In this document: piece by piece, positions 43,554-51,907 of the stretch | Position numbering within the stretch: position 1 is the stretch's first letter | How the letters are laid out: each line of letters opens with the position of its first letter | Assembly: GCA_018267275.1 (NCBI GenBank) | Contig: JAFDYV010000005.1 | Coordinates: forward strand, 1 to 64,000 | From: Bacteroidota bacterium | GTDB taxonomy: Bacteria > Bacteroidota > Bacteroidia > Cytophagales > Cyclobacteriaceae | Direction: 5' to 3' | DNA length: 64,000 nucleotides | Notes under the pieces: generated by a model | Seen by the model: the letters and a program-made list of their open reading frames with translations, nothing else | Told to the model about the DNA's origin: nothing | Databases searched by the model: none | Made by a program: the position numbers and the translations under genes

Positions 43554-45692
43554 ATGGTACTTCGACTATTGGTTGCTCTGCTGGTGTTGGCTTCAACTGG
43601 CCTCGCCCAAACTCAATTCAATCCTGATACCGTTAAAGCAGGTCGATTTGACAATGGCAAGATGTGGACATTTGATTTCCCGCCCGTTTCTTATTTTGAG
43701 CAAACTTACGGGTTCAAGCCCACGCAGCAGTGGCTAGATGACGTTCGAATGAGCGCCCTACGATTTGCCAGCTGGTGCAGTGCTTCATTTGTTTCAGAAA
43801 ACGGGCTCGTGATGACAAACCATCATTGCGCGCGCGAGTCGGGTACGAGTGTTCAAAAGGCAGGCGAAGATTTTAATACTCATGGGTTTGTGGCGGCTTC
43901 CTTTGAAGAAGAGCGAAAAGTGCCAAATCTTTTTGTGGATCAACTTGTAAAGATTGAAGATATCACCAAGCGAGTTCAAGCTGCAATGGACAGGGGAAAA
44001 TCAGATGAAGAACGAGTGCAACTTCGAACTCAGGAGTTTGATGCCATTAGAAAGCAGTACGAACAAACAGAGGGATGGAAAGGCCTGCAGTTGCAAACAA
44101 TTACTTTCTATTGGGGCGGCAAGTATTCTTTGTATGGGTTCAAGCGGTACAATGACGTACGATTGGTTGCAATTCCCGAACTAGCTTTAGGCTTTTTTGG
44201 AGGCGACTATGATAACTTCACCTACCCTCGCTACTGTTTAGATTTCAGCTTTTTCCGTGTGTACGGAGATGATGGCAAACCCCTCAAGACCAGCCACTTT
44301 TTTAAATTCAATCCGACAGGCGCCAAAGAGGGTGAGCCTGTTTTCGTTGTCGGAAACCCAGGTTCAACCAACAGACAAGGCACAACAGCCATTTTAGAAT
44401 ACTTCAAATCCACCCCGTGGCCTACTACACTTAAGCGATTCTCCGCCCGATCCAAGATACTGCAAGACTACAATCAAAGCGCCAAAAGCGATAGCATTCT
44501 AAATGAAATCTTTGGACTAGAAAACTCGCTAAAGGCGATTGGCGGAATGAAGAGCGGGTTAGAAGATCCATATATCTTCGCTCGGAGGCAAGCATTTGAA
44601 CGAGAATTCAAGGCGGCTGTTGAAAAGAATTCAAAACTCAAATCTCAATCTGGCCTTTGGGATGACATCAGGAAAACGCAAGCTGAAATACAAAAAAACT
44701 ATTACGATGCCGTTCTGCTTGCTCCCGCTGGACTCAACTCGGAAGCATTTGATCAAGCGAACCTTTTTCATTCGTATGCTACTTACTTATCAAGTGACCC
44801 GAAGCGAGCAGAGCAATTCAAACAAGCGATTACAGATTTTAAGAAACCAGGTCCATTGATTCTGGAACAAAAGTACCTCGCACAACACTTTCGTGAATGT
44901 GTTGAAATGCTCGGACCAAACCACCCTTACGTCAAAGCGATAAACGCAGTGGACATTCGAAAGTCAAGCCCGAGTGAGTTCCCGAAAAATATGAACACAG
45001 ATAAATATGAGGCACTTGCTCAATACTTGATAAAGAACAGTAGGATTTTTGACAGCAAGTTTCGAGGAGATTTGCTTGAAAAGGGCGAGAAAGCGATCTT
45101 GGAATCTAACGATCCATTGTTGATGCTTGCTCGAGTATCAGCGAAACAATTTCAGGAGGCATCCGCAAAAAACAGGGCGAACAATGCTCGCATGACCAAC
45201 CTTCGCAGTAAACTGGCATTACTCCTTTTCGAAGTATACGGAACTTCGATACCACCCGATGCCACGTTTTCGTTGCGTATTGCAGATGGAGTTGTGAAAG
45301 GATACGACTACAACGGAACCAGAGCCCCGTACAAAACTACGTTTTATGGCCTTTATGACCGTTATCAATCATTTAATAAGAATTACCCTTGGGATTTGCC
45401 CGCCAAGTGGCAAAATCCACCAGCCGAGCTTTTAGATAAACCTGTAAATTTCGTATCGACAAATGATATTATTGGTGGTAATTCAGGAAGTCCGATGATC
45501 AATCAGAACAAAGAGGTTGTAGGTCTGATTTTCGATGGCAACATCGAGAGCCTTCCCGGGAACTACATTTTCCTACCAGAAACCAACCGAACCGTATCAG
45601 TTCATGCTGGTGGAATTGTTGCCGCGTTGAAGTACATTTATAAATCAGAACGATTAACAAATGAGTTAATCGGCAGCGCTCGTGACAAGTAA
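43554..45692 (+). CDS. S46-family dipeptidyl-peptidase (DPP7-like)
   Basis: A 712-residue exported serine peptidase with a signal peptide (to GLAQ, residue 19). The catalytic His region is MTNHHC (His90/His91) and the Ser region is GGNSGSPMINQNKEVVGLIFDGN. This matches the S46 family found in Bacteroidota, which removes dipeptides from peptide N-termini in the periplasm. The residue in FDGN following the catalytic Ser region is Gly; in the family DPP7 has Gly and DPP11 has Arg there, so hydrophobic rather than acidic P1 specificity is expected. The stop is 12 bases from the convergent LTA-synthase-like gene. Confidence 0.92.
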   Translation: MVLRLLVALLVLASTGLAQTQFNPDTVKAGRFDNGKMWTFDFPPVSYFEQTYGFKPTQQWLDDVRMSALRFASWCSASFVSENGLVMTNHHCARESGTSVQKAGEDFNTHGFVAASFEEERKVPNLFVDQLVKIEDITKRVQAAMDRGKSDEERVQLRTQEFDAIRKQYEQTEGWKGLQLQTITFYWGGKYSLYGFKRYNDVRLVAIPELALGFFGGDYDNFTYPRYCLDFSFFRVYGDDGKPLKTSHFFKFNPTGAKEGEPVFVVGNPGSTNRQGTTAILEYFKSTPWPTTLKRFSARSKILQDYNQSAKSDSILNEIFGLENSLKAIGGMKSGLEDPYIFARRQAFEREFKAAVEKNSKLKSQSGLWDDIRKTQAEIQKNYYDAVLLAPAGLNSEAFDQANLFHSYATYLSSDPKRAEQFKQAITDFKKPGPLILEQKYLAQHFRECVEMLGPNHPYVKAINAVDIRKSSPSEFPKNMNTDKYEALAQYLIKNSRIFDSKFRGDLLEKGEKAILESNDPLLMLARVSAKQFQEASAKNRANNARMTNLRSKLALLLFEVYGTSIPPDATFSLRIADGVVKGYDYNGTRAPYKTTFYGLYDRYQSFNKNYPWDLPAKWQNPPAELLDKPVNFVSTNDIIGGNSGSPMINQNKEVVGLIFDGNIESLPGNYIFLPETNRTVSVHAGGIVAALKYIYKSERLTNELIGSARDK

Positions 45693-45703
45693 AAAATAAC
45701 CTG

Positions 45704-47662
45704 TCATTTTCCAACATTCGTATTGAGCTTGACAACCAATTGATCATCAACCATACGGTTATTGTATTGCTGGATAAAGGCCTTTAGTCGCCTTTCCATT
45801 TTCAGCACTACGCTTGGTTCGTTGTTTAGTAGGTTTTGGACGATAGCTGGGTCTCGCTTGAAATTGTACAAGCCGATGGATTTTTGCCCATCAAACTGCA
45901 ACAAATAGTCACCCATAAATGCCTGATAGGTGTTGTTCAAATAGTTGAAGGCAAAAGGCTCATCTTCACCAAAAATATTGCGCCCAAAGGCCACAAAAGG
46001 TTTGTCGTAGTGCAGCATACCTAACACCGTTGGCAGAATATCTGTCTGTTGCACTATTTCGCTTCGCATGGGCATTAGTTTGCTCCCCGGTTCGTAAATG
46101 ATAATCGGAATGGCAAAATATCCGCTGGGCGAATTATACTGTTGATATTGTATTTCAGCAGATGCGTGATCGGCCGAAAGCACAAAAATCGTATTCTTGA
46201 ACCAGGGCATGGTTGATGCTTTTGCGAAGAACTTTCTCAATGCCATGTCGGTGTATTGGATGGTGCGGTGTACTGGTTTGGGTCCACCTTTAAATACGTC
46301 TTCGTATTCTTCGGGCAGTTTATATGGGTGATGGGAAGAAACCGTGAACATCGTTGTATAAAATGGTTGCTTGAAGCCATTCATCCGGTCTGCAAAGAAC
46401 TGCAAAAACTTTTCGTCCCAAATTCCCCAAATACCATCGAAGTCATCACTATTGCCGTATTCATCTTTACCAAAATAGGCATCGAAACCACTGAGGTTCG
46501 CGAATGCATCAAAACCCATGCTGCCGTTGGGTGCCCCATGGAAAAACGCGCTGTAATAACCTTTCTCGCGCAGCAGTGAAGGCAGACTGTTAATTTTATT
46601 GCCAGAATAATGAGACAACACGTAGGGCACTTCAATGGACGGGATGCTGCAAATCACTGAAGGCATTGCATCGATGGATTTACGACCGTTTGCCATCGAA
46701 TATTGAAACGAATGACTGACACTAATTAATGAATCCAGGAAAGGCGTATAGCCTCGGTACCTCCCTCCTTCCAAATCTTTGTTGTACGCTCCAATAAATT
46801 CTTTCGAGAAGCTCTCGAGTATCAACACCACTACATTTTTGCTTTCAAAGGGCAGCGTATCGGCCGGCACTTTCACCGGATTAAACTCGGCATCTAACTC
46901 TTCATCGTTTGAGAAGTAATAGACTTTTTTGATGACATTTGCTTTGGCCGTGCGCATCAATGCAAAGGGCGTATTCAACACCAGGTTAATCTCGCGCGGT
47001 TCTTTCACATAGGCAGCGGCATTGCTTAAGGTAATAGGCCGAGTACTTTCGCGAAAACCACCCCGTGCACCGCCAATAAACAATCCAATTGAAATCAAAA
47101 AGCCGAACGTCCCGAACCCATAAAATTTCCAGGCGCCTTTAAACTGGGGCCCTTCAAAACGGATGCGGTTGAACAGCATCACCATGACGGTGATAATCGC
47201 CACAAAGAAAAGTGTGGCGTACCAATAGTCGAACAAGAACCGAAAAAACAATCTACCTAAGTTGGTTTCGTTCTCAAATTGATGGAGAAAACTTAGCGTG
47301 GTCCGCCTCAGCGTAAAACGGTAATAGATAAAATCAGCCGTGTTGGCTGCAAAGGCGATGGTGTTGCACACAATGAATATCCATTTCAGCATTGCCTTAT
47401 ACCAGGTTTTGAATCGGTGGGTAATGGGCAGGATCATCAGTAGAATGAAGAGCGAGTTGGAATAAAGTGTGGCTGATAGGTCGAAGCGGAGCCCACCTGC
47501 CATGATCACCAAAAAGCGTTGAAAGGAAATGCCTGGAAAGAATGACGGGTTAAAAAGGTAGAACGCCACTCGGCTAGCGGAATACAATAGCATCACCAAT
47601 AGCAGGCTACGGATCAATGCCCAGTAAATATTCTGTTTTCCTCGATCAAGCCATTGCCACAT
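45704..47662 (-). CDS. LTA-synthase-like sulfatase-fold membrane enzyme
   Basis: About 652 residues with an N-terminal five-helix membrane domain (about residues 15-210) and a sulfatase-fold extracytoplasmic domain. Motifs: VVVLILESFSKEFIG for the first metal-binding Glu, NGRKSIDAMPSVICS where Ser replaces the Thr nucleophile of Gram-positive lipoteichoic acid synthases, FFHGAPNGSMGFDAF, and SADHASAE for the last metal Asp/His. These Bacteroidota relatives are periplasmic phosphotransferases; one role known in other bacteria is adding phospho-groups to surface glycans. The exact donor is unknown. ATG at 47662 is chosen over an in-frame TTG at 47668. Confidence 0.88.
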   Translation of the reverse strand: MWQWLDRGKQNIYWALIRSLLLVMLLYSASRVAFYLFNPSFFPGISFQRFLVIMAGGLRFDLSATLYSNSLFILLMILPITHRFKTWYKAMLKWIFIVCNTIAFAANTADFIYYRFTLRRTTLSFLHQFENETNLGRLFFRFLFDYWYATLFFVAIITVMVMLFNRIRFEGPQFKGAWKFYGFGTFGFLISIGLFIGGARGGFRESTRPITLSNAAAYVKEPREINLVLNTPFALMRTAKANVIKKVYYFSNDEELDAEFNPVKVPADTLPFESKNVVVLILESFSKEFIGAYNKDLEGGRYRGYTPFLDSLISVSHSFQYSMANGRKSIDAMPSVICSIPSIEVPYVLSHYSGNKINSLPSLLREKGYYSAFFHGAPNGSMGFDAFANLSGFDAYFGKDEYGNSDDFDGIWGIWDEKFLQFFADRMNGFKQPFYTTMFTVSSHHPYKLPEEYEDVFKGGPKPVHRTIQYTDMALRKFFAKASTMPWFKNTIFVLSADHASAEIQYQQYNSPSGYFAIPIIIYEPGSKLMPMRSEIVQQTDILPTVLGMLHYDKPFVAFGRNIFGEDEPFAFNYLNNTYQAFMGDYLLQFDGQKSIGLYNFKRDPAIVQNLLNNEPSVVLKMERRLKAFIQQYNNRMVDDQLVVKLNTNVGK

Positions 47663-47743
47663 AACCAAAAGGGGATCAGGTTTTTGTGCAAAAATAACTT
47701 AAAAGCAGAAGCAATTGCCCCATTTATATATCAGTAAATCTTT

Positions 47744-47751
47744 TAGTTTTG
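47744..47751 (+). promoter_or_regulatory. -7 promoter element for the outer membrane protein gene
   Basis: TAGTTTTG matches TAnnTTTG, 35 bases upstream of the ATG at 47787. The nearest -33 candidate TTG (47715-47717) lies 26 bases upstream, so only the -7 part is supported. Confidence 0.45.
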
Positions 47752-47786
47752 TTTTTTAGAAGTGTCACTGAATTTGAATTTGGGTG

Positions 47787-48707
47787 ATGATTGCCCGACT
47801 AAACCCTTTCCTAATGAGGCTACTGTTGACAGTCGCTTGTGTTTATAGTTCGATGTTGTGCCTTGGGCAAAACGTAGAGGCTTTTGGTGTTTTTGGCGGC
47901 TTCAATTTCCCCATCACTTTAGATGAAGGCTTGCAGAAAGACAACCGGTACTATGGCAAGTTTACCATCAGGAGCACACCTGTTGGTTTTTCATATGGCT
48001 ATGACAAAGTGGGATATGGCTACTTGATATCTCCGAATTATACACGTATCGGTCAGAATTTCGTGATCAAGAATTCTGCGGGCGGTGAAATAGGAACCCG
48101 CGAAGTGCTAATGGATTATTTCAGCGTACCGGTAGCGCTTAAACTACACATCAATGACATGGCATTTTTCCGGTTGAGCGCGGTAGCGGCTCTCAATTTC
48201 AACTACCTGATCAGCGGCACAGAAACATTTACCCACAGCGCTGGCAAAATCAGATATCCTGCTGGCATCTCTGTTCCGAATGACCCAGGTTACATTGTAG
48301 CTTATGATGGGGTGTTTGTACCCCAAGTGAATAACCTTGAATATGTGTCAAAAGACAAGTTTAATGCACTTCAATTATTTGCCGCCTTTGGTCTTCGTTC
48401 TGATTTTGACCTTAATGATGACTGGAGCATCAATTTTGATGGCCGGGTAAACTTTGGCATTTTCGATTCGCGGTCCTCTAGTTATGTAGATCAGCTAAAA
48501 AAACCATCCGGCTTACCTGACATCAACGGCAACCCGGGTGCACCCGACATTTACGGGCAGCGCAGAGAGATTTATTTGAGCGTTGGGTTTGGCATTTCAC
48601 GCATCATTCAAACCAAGTCCAAATTCAAGACAAAGACTACCGGCATCAAAGACAGAAGCGGTGGAGGCACCACTGCCAAACCGCGCAACAAGAAAAAGAA
48701 ACGCTAG
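47787..48707 (+). CDS. Outer membrane beta-barrel protein
   Basis: From the ATG at 47787 (an in-frame GTG at 47784 is also possible) 306 residues. A signal peptide ends near MLCLGQ. The mature protein shows alternating strands (FGVFGGFNFPIT, VGFSYGYDKVGYGYLISPNY, LFAAFGLRSDFDLNDDWSINFDGRVNFGIF, REIYLSVGFGISRII) of a porin-like barrel. The C-terminus is a Lys/Arg tail (GTTAKPRNKKKKR) past the last strand. The final four bases overlap the stop codon of the convergent PAS kinase. No ligand can be named. Confidence 0.78.
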   Translation: MIARLNPFLMRLLLTVACVYSSMLCLGQNVEAFGVFGGFNFPITLDEGLQKDNRYYGKFTIRSTPVGFSYGYDKVGYGYLISPNYTRIGQNFVIKNSAGGEIGTREVLMDYFSVPVALKLHINDMAFFRLSAVAALNFNYLISGTETFTHSAGKIRYPAGISVPNDPGYIVAYDGVFVPQVNNLEYVSKDKFNALQLFAAFGLRSDFDLNDDWSINFDGRVNFGIFDSRSSSYVDQLKKPSGLPDINGNPGAPDIYGQRREIYLSVGFGISRIIQTKSKFKTKTTGIKDRSGGGTTAKPRNKKKKR

Positions 48708-50224
48708 GTTGGTTGTAAGTTGACGAGGCGCACGGTGAATGTAGTGCCCTCCCCGAAATCTGAGGCAATGTCAATAGAACCATTGATCTTTTCAAGCGTG
48801 TTTTTCACGATGTAAAGCCCTAGCCCAGAGCCCTTGCTTTCGTTGCTTGCACGAAAGAACATTTTAAAAACCTTATCAAGGTATTCTGAGGCTATCCCAA
48901 TGCCATTGTCAATAAAGCGAATGGTCGCCTGTGAATCATTGCTTACCAATTCAATGCGAACAAATGATTTTTTCCGTTTATCGCGGTAACGAAGTGCGTT
49001 TGAGAGAATATTGCTGAACACAATTGACAGCCTGCTTAGATCTGTATAGAATGGTCCCAGTTGTTGAATCTCACACTGTAGCTGCACCTCGTTGGTTTCA
49101 TCCATAAACGACAAAGACTCCCACACCTCATCTATGACTTTTTGGAATTCAACAGGTTGTGCCTCTACATCTAAACGAGAGTTGCGCGAATGATGTACAA
49201 TATCGGTGATAAATTGATCGAGGCGATGAATGGATTTGTCAATCAATTGTAAATAATGATCTAGGCTTATGTTTTCTTGGTCTTTGCGAATGAGATTTAC
49301 CAGGCCTTTGATCGACATCAGCGGTGCGCGCAAGTCGTGCGAGGCACTGTACACGAAGCGATCCAACTCTGCATTTGTTTTGATTAACTCTTCATTGCGC
49401 GCCTTCAACTGATCTTCCGCTTCTTTGTAAACGGTAATATCGCGTGAGAACACGGTAAGGCCCGTTACCACACTTTCCTCCACAATAGGATATGTTTTTA
49501 TTTCAAAGGTGCGCAAGACATCGCCCACTACGTAGCTGTCAGTGTATTTTCCAGGCCGACCCTTTAATCCTGCTTCATACCGGCCCTTCCAAACCTTGCG
49601 CAGCAAGGGATCATCTTCGGGTACCAAGTCCAAAATGTTCTTTCCTTTGGCTAGCTTGATGCCGAACGCTTGCTTGTACTTCTTGAAAAAATCTTTGTTA
49701 AAATCGATGAGCTCATAGTTGGCATTGATCAGCCAAACGCTATTTTCAAACGCATTCAATATCGAACGCAGGTTTGCTTCTTTTTCGGTAATTTTCTTTT
49801 GAAAAGCTTTCCGCACGGTAATATCGCGCGAGAATACGGATAGCACTTGCACATGGTCTGTCAGGTGACTGGCCTTGAAGTGAATTTCCCAATAATAAGT
49901 TTTGCCATCGTAAACAAACTCGTCTTCTACCTTTTGCGAAGTGCCCGCCAAGGCTGATTGACAACGCTTTTTCCATAATTTGGCCAACGCTGGATTCACG
50001 TTTTCCATCGTTTGCAGGATGGACACACCCCTACGCAAGTCAATGCCGTAGGTCTCTAAGAAAATCCAATAAAATCCGGGGTTCAGTGAAAGCACGCGCA
50101 ACTCATCATCTAAAACCAAGATGTTAGAGTCAGCATCTTCAATAATTCGAACGAAGAGATTTTGCCAAACTTCCGCCTCCGATTGCTCCTGCATCGTCAT
50201 AGCCCACACGTTGTTGAAAAACAT
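48704..50224 (-). CDS. Cytoplasmic PAS-domain histidine kinase
   Basis: A 506-residue kinase. Two PAS domains (about residues 15-130 and 150-260, the second with SVWLINANYELIDFN) precede the kinase core. H box: FVYSASHDLRAPLMSIKG; N box: NILSNALRYRD; G1: IDNGIG; G2: GSGLGLYIVK. There is no transmembrane segment, so it senses a cytoplasmic signal. The N-terminus contains MFFNNVWAMTMQEQ; starts at 50224, 50200 and 50194 are all possible. No receiver or response regulator is adjacent. Its stop overlaps that of the convergent barrel gene by four bases. Confidence 0.92.
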   Translation of the reverse strand: MFFNNVWAMTMQEQSEAEVWQNLFVRIIEDADSNILVLDDELRVLSLNPGFYWIFLETYGIDLRRGVSILQTMENVNPALAKLWKKRCQSALAGTSQKVEDEFVYDGKTYYWEIHFKASHLTDHVQVLSVFSRDITVRKAFQKKITEKEANLRSILNAFENSVWLINANYELIDFNKDFFKKYKQAFGIKLAKGKNILDLVPEDDPLLRKVWKGRYEAGLKGRPGKYTDSYVVGDVLRTFEIKTYPIVEESVVTGLTVFSRDITVYKEAEDQLKARNEELIKTNAELDRFVYSASHDLRAPLMSIKGLVNLIRKDQENISLDHYLQLIDKSIHRLDQFITDIVHHSRNSRLDVEAQPVEFQKVIDEVWESLSFMDETNEVQLQCEIQQLGPFYTDLSRLSIVFSNILSNALRYRDKRKKSFVRIELVSNDSQATIRFIDNGIGIASEYLDKVFKMFFRASNESKGSGLGLYIVKNTLEKINGSIDIASDFGEGTTFTVRLVNLQPT

Positions 50225-50296
50225 TACGTACGGGGTATTGAGTTAATTGTTGCAACCAGATCAAAAGATTGACGAAAAAGTCTGAATCAAGACAAT

Positions 50297-50734
50297 TTAA
50301 ACTAGTAGGCGCGCGGACCGTTTCATGGCTTCCTGCACGTTTTGGCCGTTTTCAATATTACCTTGAATAGTAGCTACTAATTCATTCACCAGCTCGCGTT
50401 TATACCCAAATTTTACAGCAAAAATGCGCGATAGCTTCATTTCCTCAGCGTGAATGGATTTGTCGATGCTCATCATGTGTACAAGATCGTACAGTTGTTC
50501 AAATTTCTCCTTCGCATCAGCAGGAACCTCAAACTTGATTTGATCTGGGTTCTGCTTGATTTCCTTTAACTGACTTTCGGAAATGCCATTGCGTTTGGCA
50601 ATAGAACGCAACAGTTCATATTCCACCGAGTCAAAATTGCCATCAACAGCAGCCATTTCAATCAAGTTTTTCATGTGGCTTTTAGCTGTGGCCGTGCCTT
50701 GGCGAAACGCTCCCAGTAATTCTTTGAAGTTCAT
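50297..50734 (-). CDS. TerB-like protein
   Basis: A 145-residue all-helical protein. The segment SHMKNLIEMAAVDGNFDSVEYELLRSIAKRNGISESQLKEI with acidic D-G-x-F-D and later HAEEMKLSRIFAVKFGY follow the TerB-fold pattern. TerB-like domains are associated with tellurite resistance in some bacteria but are widely used as metal- or stress-response modules, and no other ter gene is near, so tellurite resistance should not be inferred. It lies between the NahK-like gene and the PAS kinase on the minus strand. Confidence 0.75.
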   Translation of the reverse strand: MNFKELLGAFRQGTATAKSHMKNLIEMAAVDGNFDSVEYELLRSIAKRNGISESQLKEIKQNPDQIKFEVPADAKEKFEQLYDLVHMMSIDKSIHAEEMKLSRIFAVKFGYKRELVNELVATIQGNIENGQNVQEAMKRSARLLV

Positions 50735-50792
50735 GAAGGGTTAGATTAAGTAAATCGAAAGTAATAGAAATGGAAACAAGAAAAAAGAAACT

Positions 50793-51854
50793 TTATCGAA
50801 AATTGCGCATCACAAACGATTGAAATTCTCTTTCGTGTACCAACAAGTGGCGCAACAATGCTAACTGATTATTGGCGCGAACCAGATTCTGCAGTTCGTA
50901 CCGAGCGCCATAGTACCGATCATCATTGAAGTAATCAGCCAGAAATCGCAATGCCTGCATGTACGTGAGCCACCCGCCAGACTTGGCAAATGATCTAAGC
51001 TCAACTGACGTAAGAGTGTCTGCCATGTTTTGCAAATAACCCTTGGCTACCGCCTCAAAAAATTCTGGTCGTACTTGCAGTTTTGAGTAGTCAGCTTCTT
51101 CTTCATTTGCAGGCGATAAATAGGTGCGCATCATGTCACCCACATCACTTAAAAAATACCCCGGCATAACGGTGTCCAAGTCAATCACACATAGCCCCCG
51201 GCCAGCATCATCAAACAGTACGTTGCTGATCTTTGTGTCGTGGTGCATTACCCTTTGCCTTGCTTCTGAATTAGCAACAAACTGTTGCCAATCGTTTACC
51301 AAATAAGCATGCGATTGAATGGCTTCGATTTCACTTTTGCACGCAGCAATGCGATTCTTGTTTCCATTTTTAGCTGTATCAACAAACTGCGCATACCGCA
51401 ACGCTAAATCATGAAATTGAGGAATGGTGGTATGTAGTCTTGCAGCATCAAAAGTTGAAAAGGCTTTAGTGAACGACCCAAACTGATACGATGCTTCATA
51501 GGCCTGTTCAGGAGTTTCCACTACAGAGATGGTGGTAGAATTATCAACAAAAGGTAGCAGTCTAAAGTGACCTTCGGCCTTTTGCAAAATCAACTTTCCA
51601 GATGATGTCGGGATTTCGGCTACCAACGGATAATCTGACCCGGTGGTCTTCAGATGTTCTTTTAGCGACTGCGTGTTGGCAGCAATTAAGTATGGATCGC
51701 TGAAAACGTGGGTGTTGATTTGCTGCAGGATGTAAGCTGCTTTGCCATCGGTTACTTTCCACGTAGAATTGATCAGGCCGCCACCAATCTTTGTTATGCG
51801 TGCAGCGGTGATGCCATACTCCAAAAGCACCGATTGTAAGTTTACATCACTCAT
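50793..51854 (-). CDS. APH-fold kinase, N-acetylhexosamine-kinase-like
   Basis: A 353-residue protein of the aminoglycoside phosphotransferase fold. It contains GGGLINSTWKVTDGKAAYILQQIN (N-terminal nucleotide loop with Lys), HHDTKISNVLFDDAGRGLCVIDLDTVMPG (catalytic Asp with Asn, then the metal-binding Asp of DLDTVMPG) and DVGDMMRTY. The IDLDTVMPG signature is characteristic of the NahK/homoserine kinase-like group, which phosphorylates sugars or small hydroxyl compounds, rather than of antibiotic-inactivating enzymes. The likely substrate is an amino sugar. It follows leuS by 53 bases and may be co-transcribed. Confidence 0.85.
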   Translation of the reverse strand: MSDVNLQSVLLEYGITAARITKIGGGLINSTWKVTDGKAAYILQQINTHVFSDPYLIAANTQSLKEHLKTTGSDYPLVAEIPTSSGKLILQKAEGHFRLLPFVDNSTTISVVETPEQAYEASYQFGSFTKAFSTFDAARLHTTIPQFHDLALRYAQFVDTAKNGNKNRIAACKSEIEAIQSHAYLVNDWQQFVANSEARQRVMHHDTKISNVLFDDAGRGLCVIDLDTVMPGYFLSDVGDMMRTYLSPANEEEADYSKLQVRPEFFEAVAKGYLQNMADTLTSVELRSFAKSGGWLTYMQALRFLADYFNDDRYYGARYELQNLVRANNQLALLRHLLVHEREFQSFVMRNFR

Positions 51855-51907
51855 GCGCTTGGAGAGAAATTACAAATCCAAAATTGCGCCCTTGCCTTGC
51901 TCAGTAA

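Noticed and set aside
45704..47662. Gram-positive lipoteichoic acid synthase by transfer
   Set aside because: The nucleophile is Ser and the sequence is typical of the Bacteroidota branch; gene neighbours and base use look native.
50297..50734. Tellurite-resistance gene
   Set aside because: The TerB fold alone does not show resistance, and no terA, terC, terD or terZ is present.
50793..51854. Antibiotic-resistance aminoglycoside phosphotransferase
   Set aside because: The IDLDTVMPG signature and length fit sugar- or amino-sugar-kinase-type members of the fold; nothing indicates drug inactivation.
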